Positions 27,213-36,981 of a stretch of 64,000 nt of DNA are shown piece after piece. The notes below the pieces were generated by a model. It did not search any database, was not told where the DNA came from, and was given only the letters and a program-made list of their open reading frames with translations. Where the stretch lies: contig NZ_JACAOY010000025.1 of NCBI RefSeq assembly GCF_013385985.1, positions 51,803 to 115,802 on the forward strand, in the 5' to 3' direction. Both the position numbers and the translations under genes were made by a program. The stretch's first letter is position 1. Each line of letters starts with the position of its first letter. This stretch comes from Pseudomonas sp. B6002 (GTDB lineage: Bacteria > Pseudomonadota > Gammaproteobacteria > Pseudomonadales > Pseudomonadaceae).

Positions 27213-28506
27213 ATGCCCAACCCGGAATCAGGAACTGCATCGCCACACTGTCATCCCGGGCACCCAGGCCCATGCCCTTGTACAGCTCGTGGGCCTTGGC
27301 CACGGCGTCCATGTCGATGTCCACTCCCAGGCCCGGCTTGCTCGGCACCTTCACGTAGCCGCCTTCGATCTTCAGCGGCTCGTGGGTCAGGCGCTGGCCG
27401 TCCTGCCAGATCCAGTGGGTGTCGATCGCGGTGATGTCGCCCGGTGCGGCGGCCGCCACCTGGGTGAACATCGCCAGGGAAATATCAAAGTGGTTGTTAG
27501 AGTGCGAACCCCAGGTCAGGCCCCATTCGTTGCACATCTGCGCCACGCGCACCGAGCCTTGCATCGTCCAGAAGTGCGGGTCGGCCAAGGGGATGTCCAC
27601 CGATTGCAGCTGGATCGCGTGGCCCATTTCGCGCCAGTCGGTGGCGATCATGTTGGTGGCGGTTTTCAAGCCGGTGGCACGGCGGAACTCGGCCATGACT
27701 TCGCGGCCCGAATAGCCGTTTTCGGCGCCGCACGGGTCTTCGGCATAGGCGAGTACCTTGTGCTGGTCACGGCACAGGCGGATGGCTTCCTTGAGTGACC
27801 ACGCGCCGTTCGGATCAAGCGTGATGCGCGCATCCGGGAAACGTTCGGCCAGGGCGGTGACGGCTTCGATTTCTTCGTCGCCGCTGAGCACGCCACCCTT
27901 GAGCTTGAAGTCGTTGAAACCGTATCTGGCTTTGGCCGCTTCGGCCAGGCGCACCACGGCCTCGGCAGTCAGGGCTTTTTCGTGGCGCAGGCGGAACCAG
28001 TCGTCCTCGGCGTCGGCCTCGTTGCGGTAGGCCAGGTCTGTTGCGTTACGGTCGCCGACGTAGAACAGGTAGCCGAGCATTTTCACCGCGTCGCGCTGCT
28101 GGCCTTCGCCGAGCAACGCCGCCACCGGCACTTCGAGGAACTGGCCGAGCAGGTCGAGCAGCGCGGCTTCCATGGCGGTGACGGCATGGATGGTGATGCG
28201 CAGGTCAAAGGTTTGCAGACCGCGACCGGCCGCGTCCCGGGAGGCAAAGGTGCTGCGCATCTGGTTGAGGATGCGCTGGTACTGGCCGATGGGTTGGCCG
28301 ACTACCAGGCTGCGAGCGTCTTCCAGGGTTTCGCGGATGCGTTCGCCACCGGGTACTTCGCCGACGCCGGTGTTGCCGCTGCTGTCCTTGAGAATCACGA
28401 TATTGCGCGTGAAGTAAGGGCCGTGGGCACCGCTCAGGTTGAGCAGCATGCTGTCGTGGCCGGCCACCGGGATGACCTGAAAGTGAGTGATAACAGGAGT
28501 GGTCAT
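27181..28506 (-). CDS. gudD: Glucarate dehydratase
   Basis: 441 residues, as usual for GudD. It dehydrates D-glucarate (and L-idarate) to 5-keto-4-deoxyglucarate. Enolase-superfamily motifs: [16 protein letters not shown] with the catalytic Lys, [11 protein letters not shown] and [14 protein letters not shown] with metal ligands, and [15 protein letters not shown] with the catalytic His. AGGAACGTGCC precedes the ATG. It follows gudP by 19 bp in one leftward operon. No garL-like aldolase or kdgD follows within the window. Confidence 0.95.
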   Translation of the reverse strand: MTTPVITHFQVIPVAGHDSMLLNLSGAHGPYFTRNIVILKDSSGNTGVGEVPGGERIRETLEDARSLVVGQPIGQYQRILNQMRSTFASRDAAGRGLQTFDLRITIHAVTAMEAALLDLLGQFLEVPVAALLGEGQQRDAVKMLGYLFYVGDRNATDLAYRNEADAEDDWFRLRHEKALTAEAVVRLAEAAKARYGFNDFKLKGGVLSGDEEIEAVTALAERFPDARITLDPNGAWSLKEAIRLCRDQHKVLAYAEDPCGAENGYSGREVMAEFRRATGLKTATNMIATDWREMGHAIQLQSVDIPLADPHFWTMQGSVRVAQMCNEWGLTWGSHSNNHFDISLAMFTQVAAAAPGDITAIDTHWIWQDGQRLTHEPLKIEGGYVKVPSKPGLGVDIDMDAVAKAHELYKGMGLGARDDSVAMQFLIPGWAFNNKRPCLVR

Positions 28507-28525
28507 GGCACGTTCCTAAATAAGC

Positions 28526-29887
28526 TCAAAGGGGTTTGCTGAGGGCAGCGCCGGTGGGTACGGCGCCTGGCGACGTCAACACGGCAGAGGGCGAAGTCTT
28601 GGCAAAGAACACCAGGATCGCGGCGAGAATCGAAGTGCCGGCCAGCCCGTAGAGGCCGCCCTGGATCGAACCGGTGGTCTGTTCAAGAAAGCCGAACGTG
28701 GTCGGCGCAACAAAGCCGCCAAGGTTGCCGATGGAGTTGATGAGCGCGATCACGGCCGCGGCGATGCGCACGTCCAGGTAGCCCTGGGGGATCGGCCAGA
28801 ACAGCGACGATGCCGACTTGAAGCCGATGGCCGCAAAACAGATCGCCACAAAGGCAAAGATCGGCCCGCCCGTGGTGGACATGAACATGCCCGCCGCGGC
28901 AATCAACAGCGCGGCGGCAACCCAGGCCTGCTGGAACTTGAACTTGCCCGACAGCGACGCGAAGGCGTACATGGCGATGATCGAAATCAGCCACGGGATC
29001 GAGTTGAAGAAGCCCACCTGCACGTCGCTGAGGTCGCCCATCTTCTTGATGATGCTCGGCAGCCAGAACGTGGCGGCGTAGATCGTCAGCTGGATGCAGA
29101 AGTACAAGACGCAGAACAGCAGGATCTGACGGTCTTTGAGCAGTTTGCCGAGGGTGGGTTTGACGGTGGTCAGGGCTTCGCGCTCGCGCTGTTCCTGATC
29201 GATGGCGCCCACCAGGGCGTCCTGTTCTTCACGGGTCAGCCATTTGGCGTCGTGGGGTTTGGAATCGAGCCAGAACCATACGAAGAAGCCGAGCGCCACG
29301 GAGGCCAGGCCTTCGATGGCGAACATCCACTGCCAGCCGTGGAAGCCAAAACCCTCGATCTGCAATAACGCGCCTGACAGCGGGCCGGAGATCAGCGAAG
29401 CAACGGCCGAGCCGCTGAGGAAGATCGCAATGGCTTTGCCGCGCTCCACGCCGGGCAGCCAGCGGGTGAAGTAGTAGATCACGCCGGGAAAGAAGCCTGC
29501 TTCGGCCACGCCCAGCAGGAAGCGCAGGATGTAGAACTGGGTTTCGTTCTGGATGAACGCCATCAGCGTGGCGACGATGCCCCAGGTGAACATGATGCGG
29601 GTCAGCCAGATTCTGGCGCCGACCTTTTGCAGCAGCATGTTGGAGGGCACTTCAAACAGCGCGTAACCGATGAAGAACAGTCCAGCACCGAGGCCGTAGG
29701 CCGCCGCGCCGATGCCTAGGTCATGCTCCATGTGCGTACGCACGAAGCCGATGTTGACCCGGTCGATGTAGTTGAGGATGAACATGATCACGAACAGTGG
29801 GAGCACGTGGCTCTTCACTTTGCTGACGGTGCGCGCGAGCACGGACTCTGTATCTGGCGTGGCAGCTGCATGGTTTGAATTGTTCAC
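28526..29887 (-). CDS. gudP: D-glucarate/galactarate MFS transporter
   Basis: 453 residues with 12 predicted membrane segments of the anion:cation symporter family. Characteristic segments are NYIDRVNIGFVRTHMEHDLG near the N-terminus and GLFFIGYALFEVPSNMLLQ. It begins with a GTG codon; GGGGGAG lies 10 bases upstream. It is first in the gudP-gudD operon and divergent from a GntR-type regulator. It imports the hexarates that gudD dehydrates. Confidence 0.92.
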   Translation of the reverse strand: MNNSNHAAATPDTESVLARTVSKVKSHVLPLFVIMFILNYIDRVNIGFVRTHMEHDLGIGAAAYGLGAGLFFIGYALFEVPSNMLLQKVGARIWLTRIMFTWGIVATLMAFIQNETQFYILRFLLGVAEAGFFPGVIYYFTRWLPGVERGKAIAIFLSGSAVASLISGPLSGALLQIEGFGFHGWQWMFAIEGLASVALGFFVWFWLDSKPHDAKWLTREEQDALVGAIDQEQREREALTTVKPTLGKLLKDRQILLFCVLYFCIQLTIYAATFWLPSIIKKMGDLSDVQVGFFNSIPWLISIIAMYAFASLSGKFKFQQAWVAAALLIAAAGMFMSTTGGPIFAFVAICFAAIGFKSASSLFWPIPQGYLDVRIAAAVIALINSIGNLGGFVAPTTFGFLEQTTGSIQGGLYGLAGTSILAAILVFFAKTSPSAVLTSPGAVPTGAALSKPL

Positions 29888-30226
29888 AATTCAAAACTCC
29901 CCCTGATTATTTTTATGCGGGTTTGCGTGTTTTGTTGATAGACATCATACAAGTGGTTTTCTTGGGTTCGCAATGCAGGGTGGCGTGATTTTGTTCTTAT
30001 AAGGCGGTAGGTGAACCGGGATATTTGGTTATTTATCCCGTGTTTATTGGGGTTTTTGACGGAATATGTACGTGGAGAGCGAGGTGTCTGGCCTTCTGGC
30101 AGAGACTGAGAGGGTCGCGGCATGAATATTAGTTGTCATACAAGTTGAGTGTTTTTTGCATCGAGCCAGCTTGGGCTCCGGACGGGGTGTTAAGCTCCCA
30201 CCAGCTCAGCCCCGTGGACCGTCGCG
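29888..30226. promoter_or_regulatory. gudP / GntR-regulator divergent promoter region
   Basis: A 339-bp AT-rich gap with no credible gene. It contains two copies of TCATACAAGT (29945-29954 and 30136-30145). The second is part of a perfect dyad TTGTCATACAA (30133-30143) resembling FadR-subfamily GntR operators (TTGT-N3-ACAA). The first lies 58 bp from gudP, the second 82 bp from the regulator gene, so each promoter could be controlled. Confidence 0.55.
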
Positions 30227-30937
30227 ATGCCCATTGAAAGCGGAACCCTTGTTCGTAAACGCTCCAACAACCTCGCCCAAGGCGTGGTCGATGCACTGAC
30301 CCAGCGCATCCTGCTCGGGCAGCTCAAGCCCGGTGAAAAACTGCCGTCGGAATCCACCATCGTGGGTGAGCACGGCGTGAGCCGCACGGTGGTGCGCGAG
30401 GCGATTTCCAAGTTGCAGGCCTCGGGTCTGGTAGAGACGCGTCACGGCATTGGCACCTTCGTGCTGGCGCCAAGTGCCCAGCAGGGATTGCGCTTGCACG
30501 TGGACACCGTCGCCAGCGTGCGCAACATGCTGGAGCTGCGACTGGGGCTGGAGGTGCAGGCCGTGGCCCTGGCCGCGCAGCGCCGCAGTGATGAACAGCT
30601 CACCCACATGCGCCAGGCGCTGGATGACTACCAAGCCTCGCTGGCCAACAACGACAGTTGCGTGGAGGAAGACAAGCGCTTTCACCAACTGATCGCCGAG
30701 GCCACCGGCAATACCTTTTTTACCGAGATCATGCTGCACCTGGGCAACGCGATGATCCCGCGCACCCAGGTCAAGGGCGCCGAGCGCGGTGGCGCCGACT
30801 TCGCCAAGCTGGGGCAACTGGCGAACCTGGAGCATGAAGCGATCTTCAATGCGATCAAGCGCCAGGACCCGGATGCCGCGCGGGCGGCCATGGTGTTGCA
30901 CCTGACCAACAGTCGCGATCGATTTTCTGGAGAGTAA
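30227..30937 (+). CDS. GntR/FadR-subfamily regulator of the glucarate genes
   Basis: 236 residues. The winged helix is at about 10-75 (GEKLPSESTIVGEHGVSRTV, VREAISKLQASGLVETRHG). The C-terminal FCD helical bundle shows ELRLGLEVQAVALAA and EEDKRFHQLIAEATGN with the metal-binding Asp/His pattern. Divergence from gudP-gudD and matching dyads in the shared region make hexarate-responsive repression the best guess. Confidence 0.87.
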   Translation: MPIESGTLVRKRSNNLAQGVVDALTQRILLGQLKPGEKLPSESTIVGEHGVSRTVVREAISKLQASGLVETRHGIGTFVLAPSAQQGLRLHVDTVASVRNMLELRLGLEVQAVALAAQRRSDEQLTHMRQALDDYQASLANNDSCVEEDKRFHQLIAEATGNTFFTEIMLHLGNAMIPRTQVKGAERGGADFAKLGQLANLEHEAIFNAIKRQDPDAARAAMVLHLTNSRDRFSGE

Positions 30938-30943
30938 AACGCG

Positions 30944-31639
30944 TTGAACGAACTCACCTTATCCCAGCGCCTGGAGCGCGTGGCTGCCAACGTGCCGGCG
31001 GGCGCACGCCTGGCTGACATCGGCTCGGACCACGCTTACCTGCCGGTGGCGCTGATGCGTCGTGGCGCGATCACGGCGGCGGTGGCGGGGGAGGTGGCGG
31101 CGACGCCGTTCCACGCGGCCCAACGAACCGTGCGCGACAACGGCCTGGAGGCGAACGTGACGGTGCGCCTGGCCGACGGGCTGGCGGCCATCGAGCCCCA
31201 GGACGGCATCACTGCGATCAGCCTGTGCGGCATGGGCGGCGAAACCATCCGCGACATCCTCGACGCCGGCAAGGCGCACCTCAGTGGTCGGGAGCGCCTG
31301 ATCCTGCAACCCAATGGCGGCGAGCAGCCGTTGCGCCAGTGGCTGATGGAACATGGCTACCGCATCCTCCGTGAAGAGCTGCTGCGGGAAAACCGCTTCT
31401 ACTACGAAATCATCGTGGCCGAGCGCGCCGAGCCTGTGACCTACACCGGCGAAGAACTGTACTTCGGCCCGCTGCAGATGCAGGCGCGCAGCCCGGTGTT
31501 CCTGGCCAAATGGCAACACTTGCTGCGCCAGAAACAGAAAACCCTGGCCAGCTTTGAGCGCGCACGTCAGGCGGTGCCGGACGAGAAGCGGCAGGAAGTC
31601 GCCCGGCAGGCGCAGTGGATTGCGGCGTTGCTGGGTTGA
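30944..31639 (+). CDS. trmK: tRNA (adenine(22)-N1)-methyltransferase TrmK family
   Basis: 231 residues from a TTG start at 30944, with GGAGAG spanning the end of the previous gene. The SAM-binding loop is LADIGSDHAYLPVALMRRG near residue 23. Downstream are ITAISLCGMGGETIRDILD and LILQPNGGEQPLRQWL, with the family NPP-like segment as QPN. It methylates A22 of tRNA in characterised Gram-positive homologs. A C-terminal coiled-coil-like helix follows. It is 6 bp from the regulator and may be co-transcribed. Confidence 0.85.
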   Translation: MNELTLSQRLERVAANVPAGARLADIGSDHAYLPVALMRRGAITAAVAGEVAATPFHAAQRTVRDNGLEANVTVRLADGLAAIEPQDGITAISLCGMGGETIRDILDAGKAHLSGRERLILQPNGGEQPLRQWLMEHGYRILREELLRENRFYYEIIVAERAEPVTYTGEELYFGPLQMQARSPVFLAKWQHLLRQKQKTLASFERARQAVPDEKRQEVARQAQWIAALLG

Positions 31640-31721
31640 GTGACTGGACGTCTCCCGCTTGGGGGCGCCTGGCGGATATGTTCCAATGCCCGCCATTCTT
31701 CGTTCACCCAGGAGCCCCTCC

Positions 31722-32015
31722 ATGGCAGATGCCACTGATCAAGCTTTCTACGACCGTGCTGATGCACATATCGAGCTGTCGAACGAGCAGCTCAAGACCT
31801 GCGAAAACCTCGGCGAGGTCAGCGCCTCAATGACATTCGGCGCCACCCGCTTCAGCGCCTGGGCCAGCGCGCGCAACTTCAAGTCCGGCGCAGAAATGGC
31901 CGATGCGCGGGAGGCGATGCTCAAGTATTTCTGCGATCAGTACCGGATGATGCTGGAAGACAACCTGGATGATCACATCAACAATTTCGAGCGGTACATG
32001 GGCGTCACCCGCTGA
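31722..32015 (+). CDS. DUF3144 family protein
   Basis: 97 residues from the ATG at 31722, with CAGGAG upstream. The start MADATDQAFYDRADAHIELS and the middle MTFGATRFSAWASARNF match the small DUF3144 family found in Pseudomonas and relatives. It looks cytosolic and helical. Function unknown; no clear operon partner. Confidence 0.82.
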   Translation: MADATDQAFYDRADAHIELSNEQLKTCENLGEVSASMTFGATRFSAWASARNFKSGAEMADAREAMLKYFCDQYRMMLEDNLDDHINNFERYMGVTR

Positions 32016-32325
32016 AACCTGGATAACTGACCCGCCGCCATCGCCGGCAAGCCGGCTCCTACAAATGGGGTTTGACGCCGGCTCCTACCGTTGATCGGGG
32101 TGTTTATCCGTTACAGGTCTGCCCCCAAGGCTGAGTGCTTTTGCCCCATTTCAGGGCGTTTGCTGTGCACCTGTAGTGTGCAACCCCGCTGATCTCCTGC
32201 GTCTCAACCAACGGCCCGTATCTTGCTAGAGCCAAGCTAATCAATGACATGGCATTTTGCTGCTAGTCATTTCAAGACTTCGCCCCTCGGTGCACCGTGT
32301 GGGTTGTTTTAGGGAGTGGTCGGCC
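32016..32325. other. Intergenic region upstream of the chemoreceptor gene
   Basis: A single REP unit (about 32032-32063, CCGCCATCGCCGGCAAGCC and following) and a short partial copy (32074-32090) lie at the left. The right part holds repeated TGTGCA (two copies near 32165-32185) and TGCACC-N5-GGTTGT at 32291-32307, which resembles half of an NtrC-type site but too close to the start codon to be convincing. No gene seen. Confidence 0.4.
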
Positions 32326-34383
32326 ATGCACAGTCTTTTGTCCCCCGGTATCCGCCTGCTCGGGCGCTTGGGTTTTGCGCGTAAGTTCCAGGTGCTGTTC
32401 TTCCTGTTCATGCTGCCCCTGGCGGGAAGTCTGTGGATGATCGGCCAGGACTACCGCGACAAACTCGCGGTGATTTCCAGCGAACAATCCGGCGTGCGCC
32501 AACTGCTGGCTCTGGACGCGCTGGACGCCCAGCTCACCGCCCAGCGCAACCTGGCTGCACGCTGGAAAGCGGTCGACATACTGCACGCCCCCACCCCCGC
32601 AGCCCAGGCGGCGATGGACAAGGTGGACGCCGGCAGCCCCGTTATCCAGCAGAGTCTGCAAGCCCTTGGCGAGGCCCTCAAAGCCCAGAACGCCAGCGCT
32701 GACACCCTGGCGCGCTTCGAAGCGTTGCAGGCCACGGTCAAGGGCATGGACACCCAGTCCCTGCGCACCGTGGGCTGGTGGCCGGACGGCTATGACCGTT
32801 TCACCGCCGCGCTGACCGCCCTGCAAGCCCTGCGTGAACAGATCACCCTCGACGCCGGCTTGATCCTCGACCCGTGGCTGGAAACCTACCTGCTGATGCA
32901 GATCTCCACCCAGCACACCCCCGACCTGATCGAGCGCATCGGCCGCACGGCGAGTGTCGGTGAGTCGTCCATTGCCTCCGGGCAATTCACCCTGCAAAGC
33001 CGCCTGCAGATGCGTGACCTGCGCGGGCGCATCGGTGATGCGCGGGACCAGCTGGTCAAGGCCGCCGCCTCGCTCAAGGCCAAGCAATACCCAGGTCTCG
33101 AGCCATGGACAGTGCAGTACGACAGCAGCCTGCAACTGCTCGATACCCAACTCAAAGCCCTGGATGAAGGCGTGTTCGGCGGCACCATCAAGCTCGACAT
33201 GGCGACGTTCGACGCCAGTGTCGACAGCATGCTCGGTGCATTGGGCGCATTGCGCAGCCAGTCGCTCAATTCGCTGGACGAACGCCTGGGTTACTACCGC
33301 GACCGCTCGCTCAAACACTTCATCCCGGTAGTGGCAACCTTCAGTCTGCTGGCCCTGGCGGCGCTGTACCTGTTCATGTGCCTGCAAGCGTCCATCCGCC
33401 GCAGCGCCAGCGGCATCACCACCCTGGCCGAGTCCTTGCGTGACGGCAACCTGTGCGTAGAAGTGGCGGTGGAAGGCCGCGACGAATTGGCGGCGATCAG
33501 CACGGCGCTCAACGTCGCCGTGGTGCAGTTGCGCACCAGCTTGCTGGGGGTCAACCACGAGACGCAGCAGTTGGGCTCCACCGTGCTCACCCTCAACACG
33601 CAGTCCGGCAGCACCCTCACCGAGGTCGAGGACCAGCAACAACAAATCAGCCAGATCGCCGCAGCGGCCACGCAACTGGCCGCCACCTCCATGGGCGTCG
33701 CCAAGAGCTGCGAGCAGGCCTCGGGCAGCGCGCAGCAGACCCGGCAGATTGCCGAAGACAGCAGCCGCGACAGCCAGCGCACCACGGCGAGCATCCAGCA
33801 ACTGAACAAACGCCTGGGCGACACCGCCAACGCGCTGGAGCAGGTCAGCCAGCAAGGCCAACAGATTCAGTCGGTGGTCGATACCATTCGCGGCATCGCC
33901 GAACAGACCAACCTGCTGGCGCTCAACGCCGCCATCGAAGCCGCCCGCGCCGGTGAGCAGGGGCGTGGGTTTGCCGTGGTGGCCGATGAAGTGCGCAGCC
34001 TGTCGCAACGCACCCAGGCCTCCACCGCGCAGATCGCCGGCACGGTGGACAGCCTGCGCGCCACCGTGAGCCAGGCCGTCGCGTTGATGGGCGCCGCGTG
34101 TGAACAAGCGCTGACGGATGCCGAATCCGTCACCGGCCTGGGCACCCGCCTGGGTGAAATCGCCGGGGCGGTGCAGCACGTCACCGACACCCTGGCGCAG
34201 ATCGCCACGGCCGTGGAGGAGCAGGCGGCGACGGCGGATGAAGTGAGCGGCAATATCCAGCAGGTGGACCAGGCGGCCGGGCGTTTGTTGGACGGTGCGC
34301 GGGCGGTGAACCGTGCGGCGGATACCTTGAGCAAGGGCAGCCAGGCGTTGAGTGATAACACGGCGCGGTTCCGCCTGGGTTGA
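32326..34383 (+). CDS. Methyl-accepting chemotaxis protein
   Basis: 685 residues from the ATG at 32326 (AGGGAG upstream). The first membrane helix is near residues 20-38 ([15 protein letters not shown]); a large periplasmic sensing region of about 300 residues follows; the second membrane helix is near 335-355 ([18 protein letters not shown]). A HAMP linker leads into the signalling domain with the hallmark hairpin tip [20 protein letters not shown]. It should act at the cell pole through CheA/CheW. The ligand is unknown; the sensing region is helical and larger than a simple four-helix bundle. A REPIN follows. Confidence 0.9.
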   Translation: MHSLLSPGIRLLGRLGFARKFQVLFFLFMLPLAGSLWMIGQDYRDKLAVISSEQSGVRQLLALDALDAQLTAQRNLAARWKAVDILHAPTPAAQAAMDKVDAGSPVIQQSLQALGEALKAQNASADTLARFEALQATVKGMDTQSLRTVGWWPDGYDRFTAALTALQALREQITLDAGLILDPWLETYLLMQISTQHTPDLIERIGRTASVGESSIASGQFTLQSRLQMRDLRGRIGDARDQLVKAAASLKAKQYPGLEPWTVQYDSSLQLLDTQLKALDEGVFGGTIKLDMATFDASVDSMLGALGALRSQSLNSLDERLGYYRDRSLKHFIPVVATFSLLALAALYLFMCLQASIRRSASGITTLAESLRDGNLCVEVAVEGRDELAAISTALNVAVVQLRTSLLGVNHETQQLGSTVLTLNTQSGSTLTEVEDQQQQISQIAAAATQLAATSMGVAKSCEQASGSAQQTRQIAEDSSRDSQRTTASIQQLNKRLGDTANALEQVSQQGQQIQSVVDTIRGIAEQTNLLALNAAIEAARAGEQGRGFAVVADEVRSLSQRTQASTAQIAGTVDSLRATVSQAVALMGAACEQALTDAESVTGLGTRLGEIAGAVQHVTDTLAQIATAVEEQAATADEVSGNIQQVDQAAGRLLDGARAVNRAADTLSKGSQALSDNTARFRLG

Positions 34384-34690
34384 GCTGACACAACTCATCC
34401 CCCCTGTGGGAGCTGGCTTGCCTGCGAAGGCGGTGTATCAGTTATTGCAGCTGCCACTGACACACCGCTTTCGCGGGCAAGCCCGCTCCCACAGGGGATT
34501 GGCGCTATGCCTATTCTCCGAGTCTGGCGCAGATTCAAATGTTGAGGGGGCAGGCTTGCCCTACAACACAGAATCTCCCACATTTTGTTCTCAGGTGTTT
34601 TCAGGGGCCGGTCAGGTCTTCCACCTGAACCTTCGGCGCAGGCAGGGCTCACTTATCAGGTAGCCCGTTCCCTTGCCGAAAGGAATCCGC
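34384..34690. repeat. Intergenic region with REPIN (34401-34497) and a small hairpin
   Basis: The REP pair has left unit CCCCTGTGGGAGCTGGCTTG and right unit ending CCCACAGGGG. Further right, GGGCAGGCTTGCCC at about 34547-34560 forms a short hairpin of related sequence. The promoter of the OPT gene should lie in the last 100 bases. No gene is seen. Confidence 0.7.
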
Positions 34691-36424
34691 ATGCCTGCAA
34701 CGACCCTGCCGCACGGCCCCGTCACCCGCGAACTGAGCCTGCGTGCCGTCATCACTGGCAGCGTGCTCGGCATTCTGCTCACCCCTTCCAACGTCTACGC
34801 CGGACTGAAGATCGGCTGGTCGTTCAACATGTCGATCATTGCCTTGCTGATCGGCTACGCGATTTTCCAGGGTTTGGCCAAGCGCTCCGGCGAGCAGCTG
34901 CCGTGGACGTTGCACGAAAGCAACATCAACCAGACCGTGGCGTCGGCCGCCGCGTCGATCATCTCCGGCGGGCTGGTGGCGCCGATCCCGGCCTACACCT
35001 TGTTGACCGGCAACCAGCTGGACGCGCTGCCGATGATTGCCTGGGTCTTCTCGGTGAGTTTCCTGGGCATCTGGATCGCCTGGTACCTGCGCCCGTCGTT
35101 ACTCAACGACAAGGCGCTGAAATTTCCCGAAGGCATGGCCACCCTGGAAACCCTGCTGCACATCTACAACCACGGCCGTGAAGCCGCGACGCGTTTGAAA
35201 GTGCTGCTCAGTGCCGCGTTGCTGTCGGGGCTGGTCAAGTGGGTGGACACCTTTGTGTGGGCCTTCCCACGTTGGTCGCCCAGCGCCGCGTTGGAGCGCC
35301 TGACCTTTACCGCTGACCCGTCACTGTTGCTGGTGGGCTTCGGCGGCATCATCGGCATTCGCGTGGGCCTGACCCTGCTGCTTGGCGCCTTGCTCGCCTG
35401 GGGTGGCTTGGGCCCCTGGCTGCTGGCGCAGCACCTGGTGACCCTGCCCGCAGACAGCAGCGGCCCGCAATTCGCCGCGTTGGTGGAGTGGTTGCTGTGG
35501 CCGGGGGTGAGCCTGATGGTGTGTTCCACCCTGGCTTCGTTGACGATTCGCTTGTGGGCGTTGCATCGCTCGACGCGCGCCAGCGGCGCGGCCACCTGGA
35601 CGCTGCCCAAGCCAGGGCCGGCCGCCGGCTTGGCGCTGTCGATCGTGTTGGTGGTGTGCCTGCAGGCGTTGCTGTTCGGCATCCACCTGGGCATGGCCTT
35701 GCTCACCATCCCCTTGGCGATCTGCCTCGCCGCCGTCGCCGCGCGCGTGGTGGGCGCCACCGGCATTCCGCCGATTGGGGCGATCGGGCAACTGTCGCAA
35801 CTGAGCTTTGGCATCGCCGCGCCGGGGCAGGTGCCGATCAACCTGATGAGCGCCAATACGGCTGGCGGTTCAGCCGGGCAGTGCACCGATTTGATGAATG
35901 ATTTCAAGGTGGGCAAGGCCATTGGCGCCACGCCGCACAAACAGGTGATCGCGCAGATCCTGGGGATTTTCATCGGCAGCATCGTCGGTGTGTTCGCCTA
36001 CCTGGCGCTGATCCCTGACCCGTCCTCCATGTTGCTCACCGAGGAGTGGCCGGCACCGGCCGTCGCCACCTGGAAGGCCGTGGCGCAAACCCTCACCCAT
36101 GGGTTGGATTCGTTGTCGACGAGTATCCGCTGGGCCATCGCCCTTGGCGGTCTGGTCGGCGTGTTGCTGGGCATTCTGGACAGCACCTTGCCCGCCCATC
36201 GTGCCCGTTATCTCCCGAGCGCCGCCGCGCTGGGCCTGGCCTTTGTGCTGCCGGCCTCGGTCTCGCTGATGATGGCCCTGGGCGCGATCCTCACCTGGCT
36301 GGTGAGCTGCCGCTGGCCGAGCCTCACCGAACGCTTTGCGATCACCGCGGCTGCGGGGTTGATTGCGGGGGAGAGCATCACCGGCGTGGGGGCTTCGTTG
36401 TGGTCGATGGTGGCGGTTGGGTGA
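34691..36424 (+). CDS. OPT family oligopeptide/metal-chelate transporter
   Basis: 577 residues with roughly 14 hydrophobic segments. AAGGAA precedes the ATG at 34691. Family marks include SLRAVITGSVLGILLTPSNV at the N-terminus, PWTLHESNINQTVASAAASI, and SANTAGGSAGQCTDLMNDFK in the middle. OPT proteins are proton-coupled importers of short peptides or siderophore-like metal complexes. It is monocistronic: a hairpin follows, then a convergent gene. The substrate is not predictable. Confidence 0.88.
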   Translation: MPATTLPHGPVTRELSLRAVITGSVLGILLTPSNVYAGLKIGWSFNMSIIALLIGYAIFQGLAKRSGEQLPWTLHESNINQTVASAAASIISGGLVAPIPAYTLLTGNQLDALPMIAWVFSVSFLGIWIAWYLRPSLLNDKALKFPEGMATLETLLHIYNHGREAATRLKVLLSAALLSGLVKWVDTFVWAFPRWSPSAALERLTFTADPSLLLVGFGGIIGIRVGLTLLLGALLAWGGLGPWLLAQHLVTLPADSSGPQFAALVEWLLWPGVSLMVCSTLASLTIRLWALHRSTRASGAATWTLPKPGPAAGLALSIVLVVCLQALLFGIHLGMALLTIPLAICLAAVAARVVGATGIPPIGAIGQLSQLSFGIAAPGQVPINLMSANTAGGSAGQCTDLMNDFKVGKAIGATPHKQVIAQILGIFIGSIVGVFAYLALIPDPSSMLLTEEWPAPAVATWKAVAQTLTHGLDSLSTSIRWAIALGGLVGVLLGILDSTLPAHRARYLPSAAALGLAFVLPASVSLMMALGAILTWLVSCRWPSLTERFAITAAAGLIAGESITGVGASLWSMVAVG

Positions 36425-36428
36425 AGCG

Positions 36429-36450
36429 AGGCTCGGCCCAGGCCGAGCCT
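36429..36450. terminator. Hairpin between convergent OPT and hotdog genes
   Basis: A perfect 10-bp inverted repeat AGGCTCGGCC / GGCCGAGCCT separated by 2 bases, 5 bp after the OPT stop and 13 bp from the convergent stop. It lacks a T-run. Confidence 0.5.
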
Positions 36451-36462
36451 GCCGCCCGGGCC

Positions 36463-36903
36463 TCAGGCGAGCTTCACATTCATGGTGATGTTGGCGGTGA
36501 ACACCTTCACCTCGCCCTCGTCGAAAATAGCCACCGGCACGATCTTGTCCCCGGCTGTCGTCCAGTCAATGCCACTGCCATCGGCCACCGCGCGGATGTT
36601 CGACTTGGCCTTGGCCAGGTATTCCACGGTCATGCCTTTGGGAATCCATTTGGCCCCTTGAGGGATCGACACGTCGGTCATGGTGCCGCCCGCCAGTTCC
36701 GCCGCGTTGCACAAGGCAATGGCATGCACGGACGCCAGGTGATTGGTGATTTCCTTGCGAAACGGCACGTTGACCACCGCGTGCCCCGGGCGCAGTTCGG
36801 CGATGTGCGGGTTGATGGTGCTGAAGTAGGGCGCCACCTGGCAGGCCATCTGGCTGAACGCGGCAGGGCCTGCGCTGTTGAACATAGTGAGAAACTGGCT
36901 CAT
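36463..36903 (-). CDS. Hotdog-fold DUF4442/PaaI-like thioesterase family protein
   Basis: 146 residues from the ATG at 36903. The hotdog fold is suggested by HAVVNVPFRKEITNHLASVH and ALCNAAELAGGTMTDVSIPQ, followed by PKGMTVEYLAKAKSNIRAVA and EGEVKVFTANITMNVKL. The pattern fits DUF4442, a group of putative acyl-CoA-binding or thioesterase proteins. The usual catalytic Asp/Glu of PaaI may correspond to the Glu in AAELAGG. A divergent TetR gene shares its promoter region, where tandem AT-rich repeats lie. Confidence 0.82.
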   Translation of the reverse strand: MSQFLTMFNSAGPAAFSQMACQVAPYFSTINPHIAELRPGHAVVNVPFRKEITNHLASVHAIALCNAAELAGGTMTDVSIPQGAKWIPKGMTVEYLAKAKSNIRAVADGSGIDWTTAGDKIVPVAIFDEGEVKVFTANITMNVKLA

Positions 36904-36926
36904 GGGTTTTCCTCTGGGTGATTTAA

Positions 36927-36959
36927 AGAATAATATTCTGTGACGGAACAATATTCTGT
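36927..36959. promoter_or_regulatory. Candidate TetR operator for the hotdog gene
   Basis: It contains the palindrome AGAATAATATTCT (36927-36939) and two direct copies of AATATTCTGT (36932-36941 and 36950-36959), 24 bp from the hotdog start and 23 bp from the TetR start. The array fits a divergently transcribed repressor-target pair. Confidence 0.5.
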
Positions 36960-36981
36960 AAATTCCAGAGGTGTCAAGGCC

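Noticed and set aside
29884..30123. A 79-codon frame upstream of gudP
   Set aside because: It covers the promoter and candidate operator region and shows no protein-like pattern.
32250..32265. Possible sigma-54 promoter TGGCATTTTGCTGC
   Set aside because: The spacing between GG and GC is one base too short for the -24/-12 consensus, and the TTGC element is displaced.
32272..34398. A 708-codon open frame antisense to the chemoreceptor
   Set aside because: It mirrors the receptor gene and is rich in Gly, Gln, Arg and His without domain similarity. Long antisense frames are expected in GC-rich genes.
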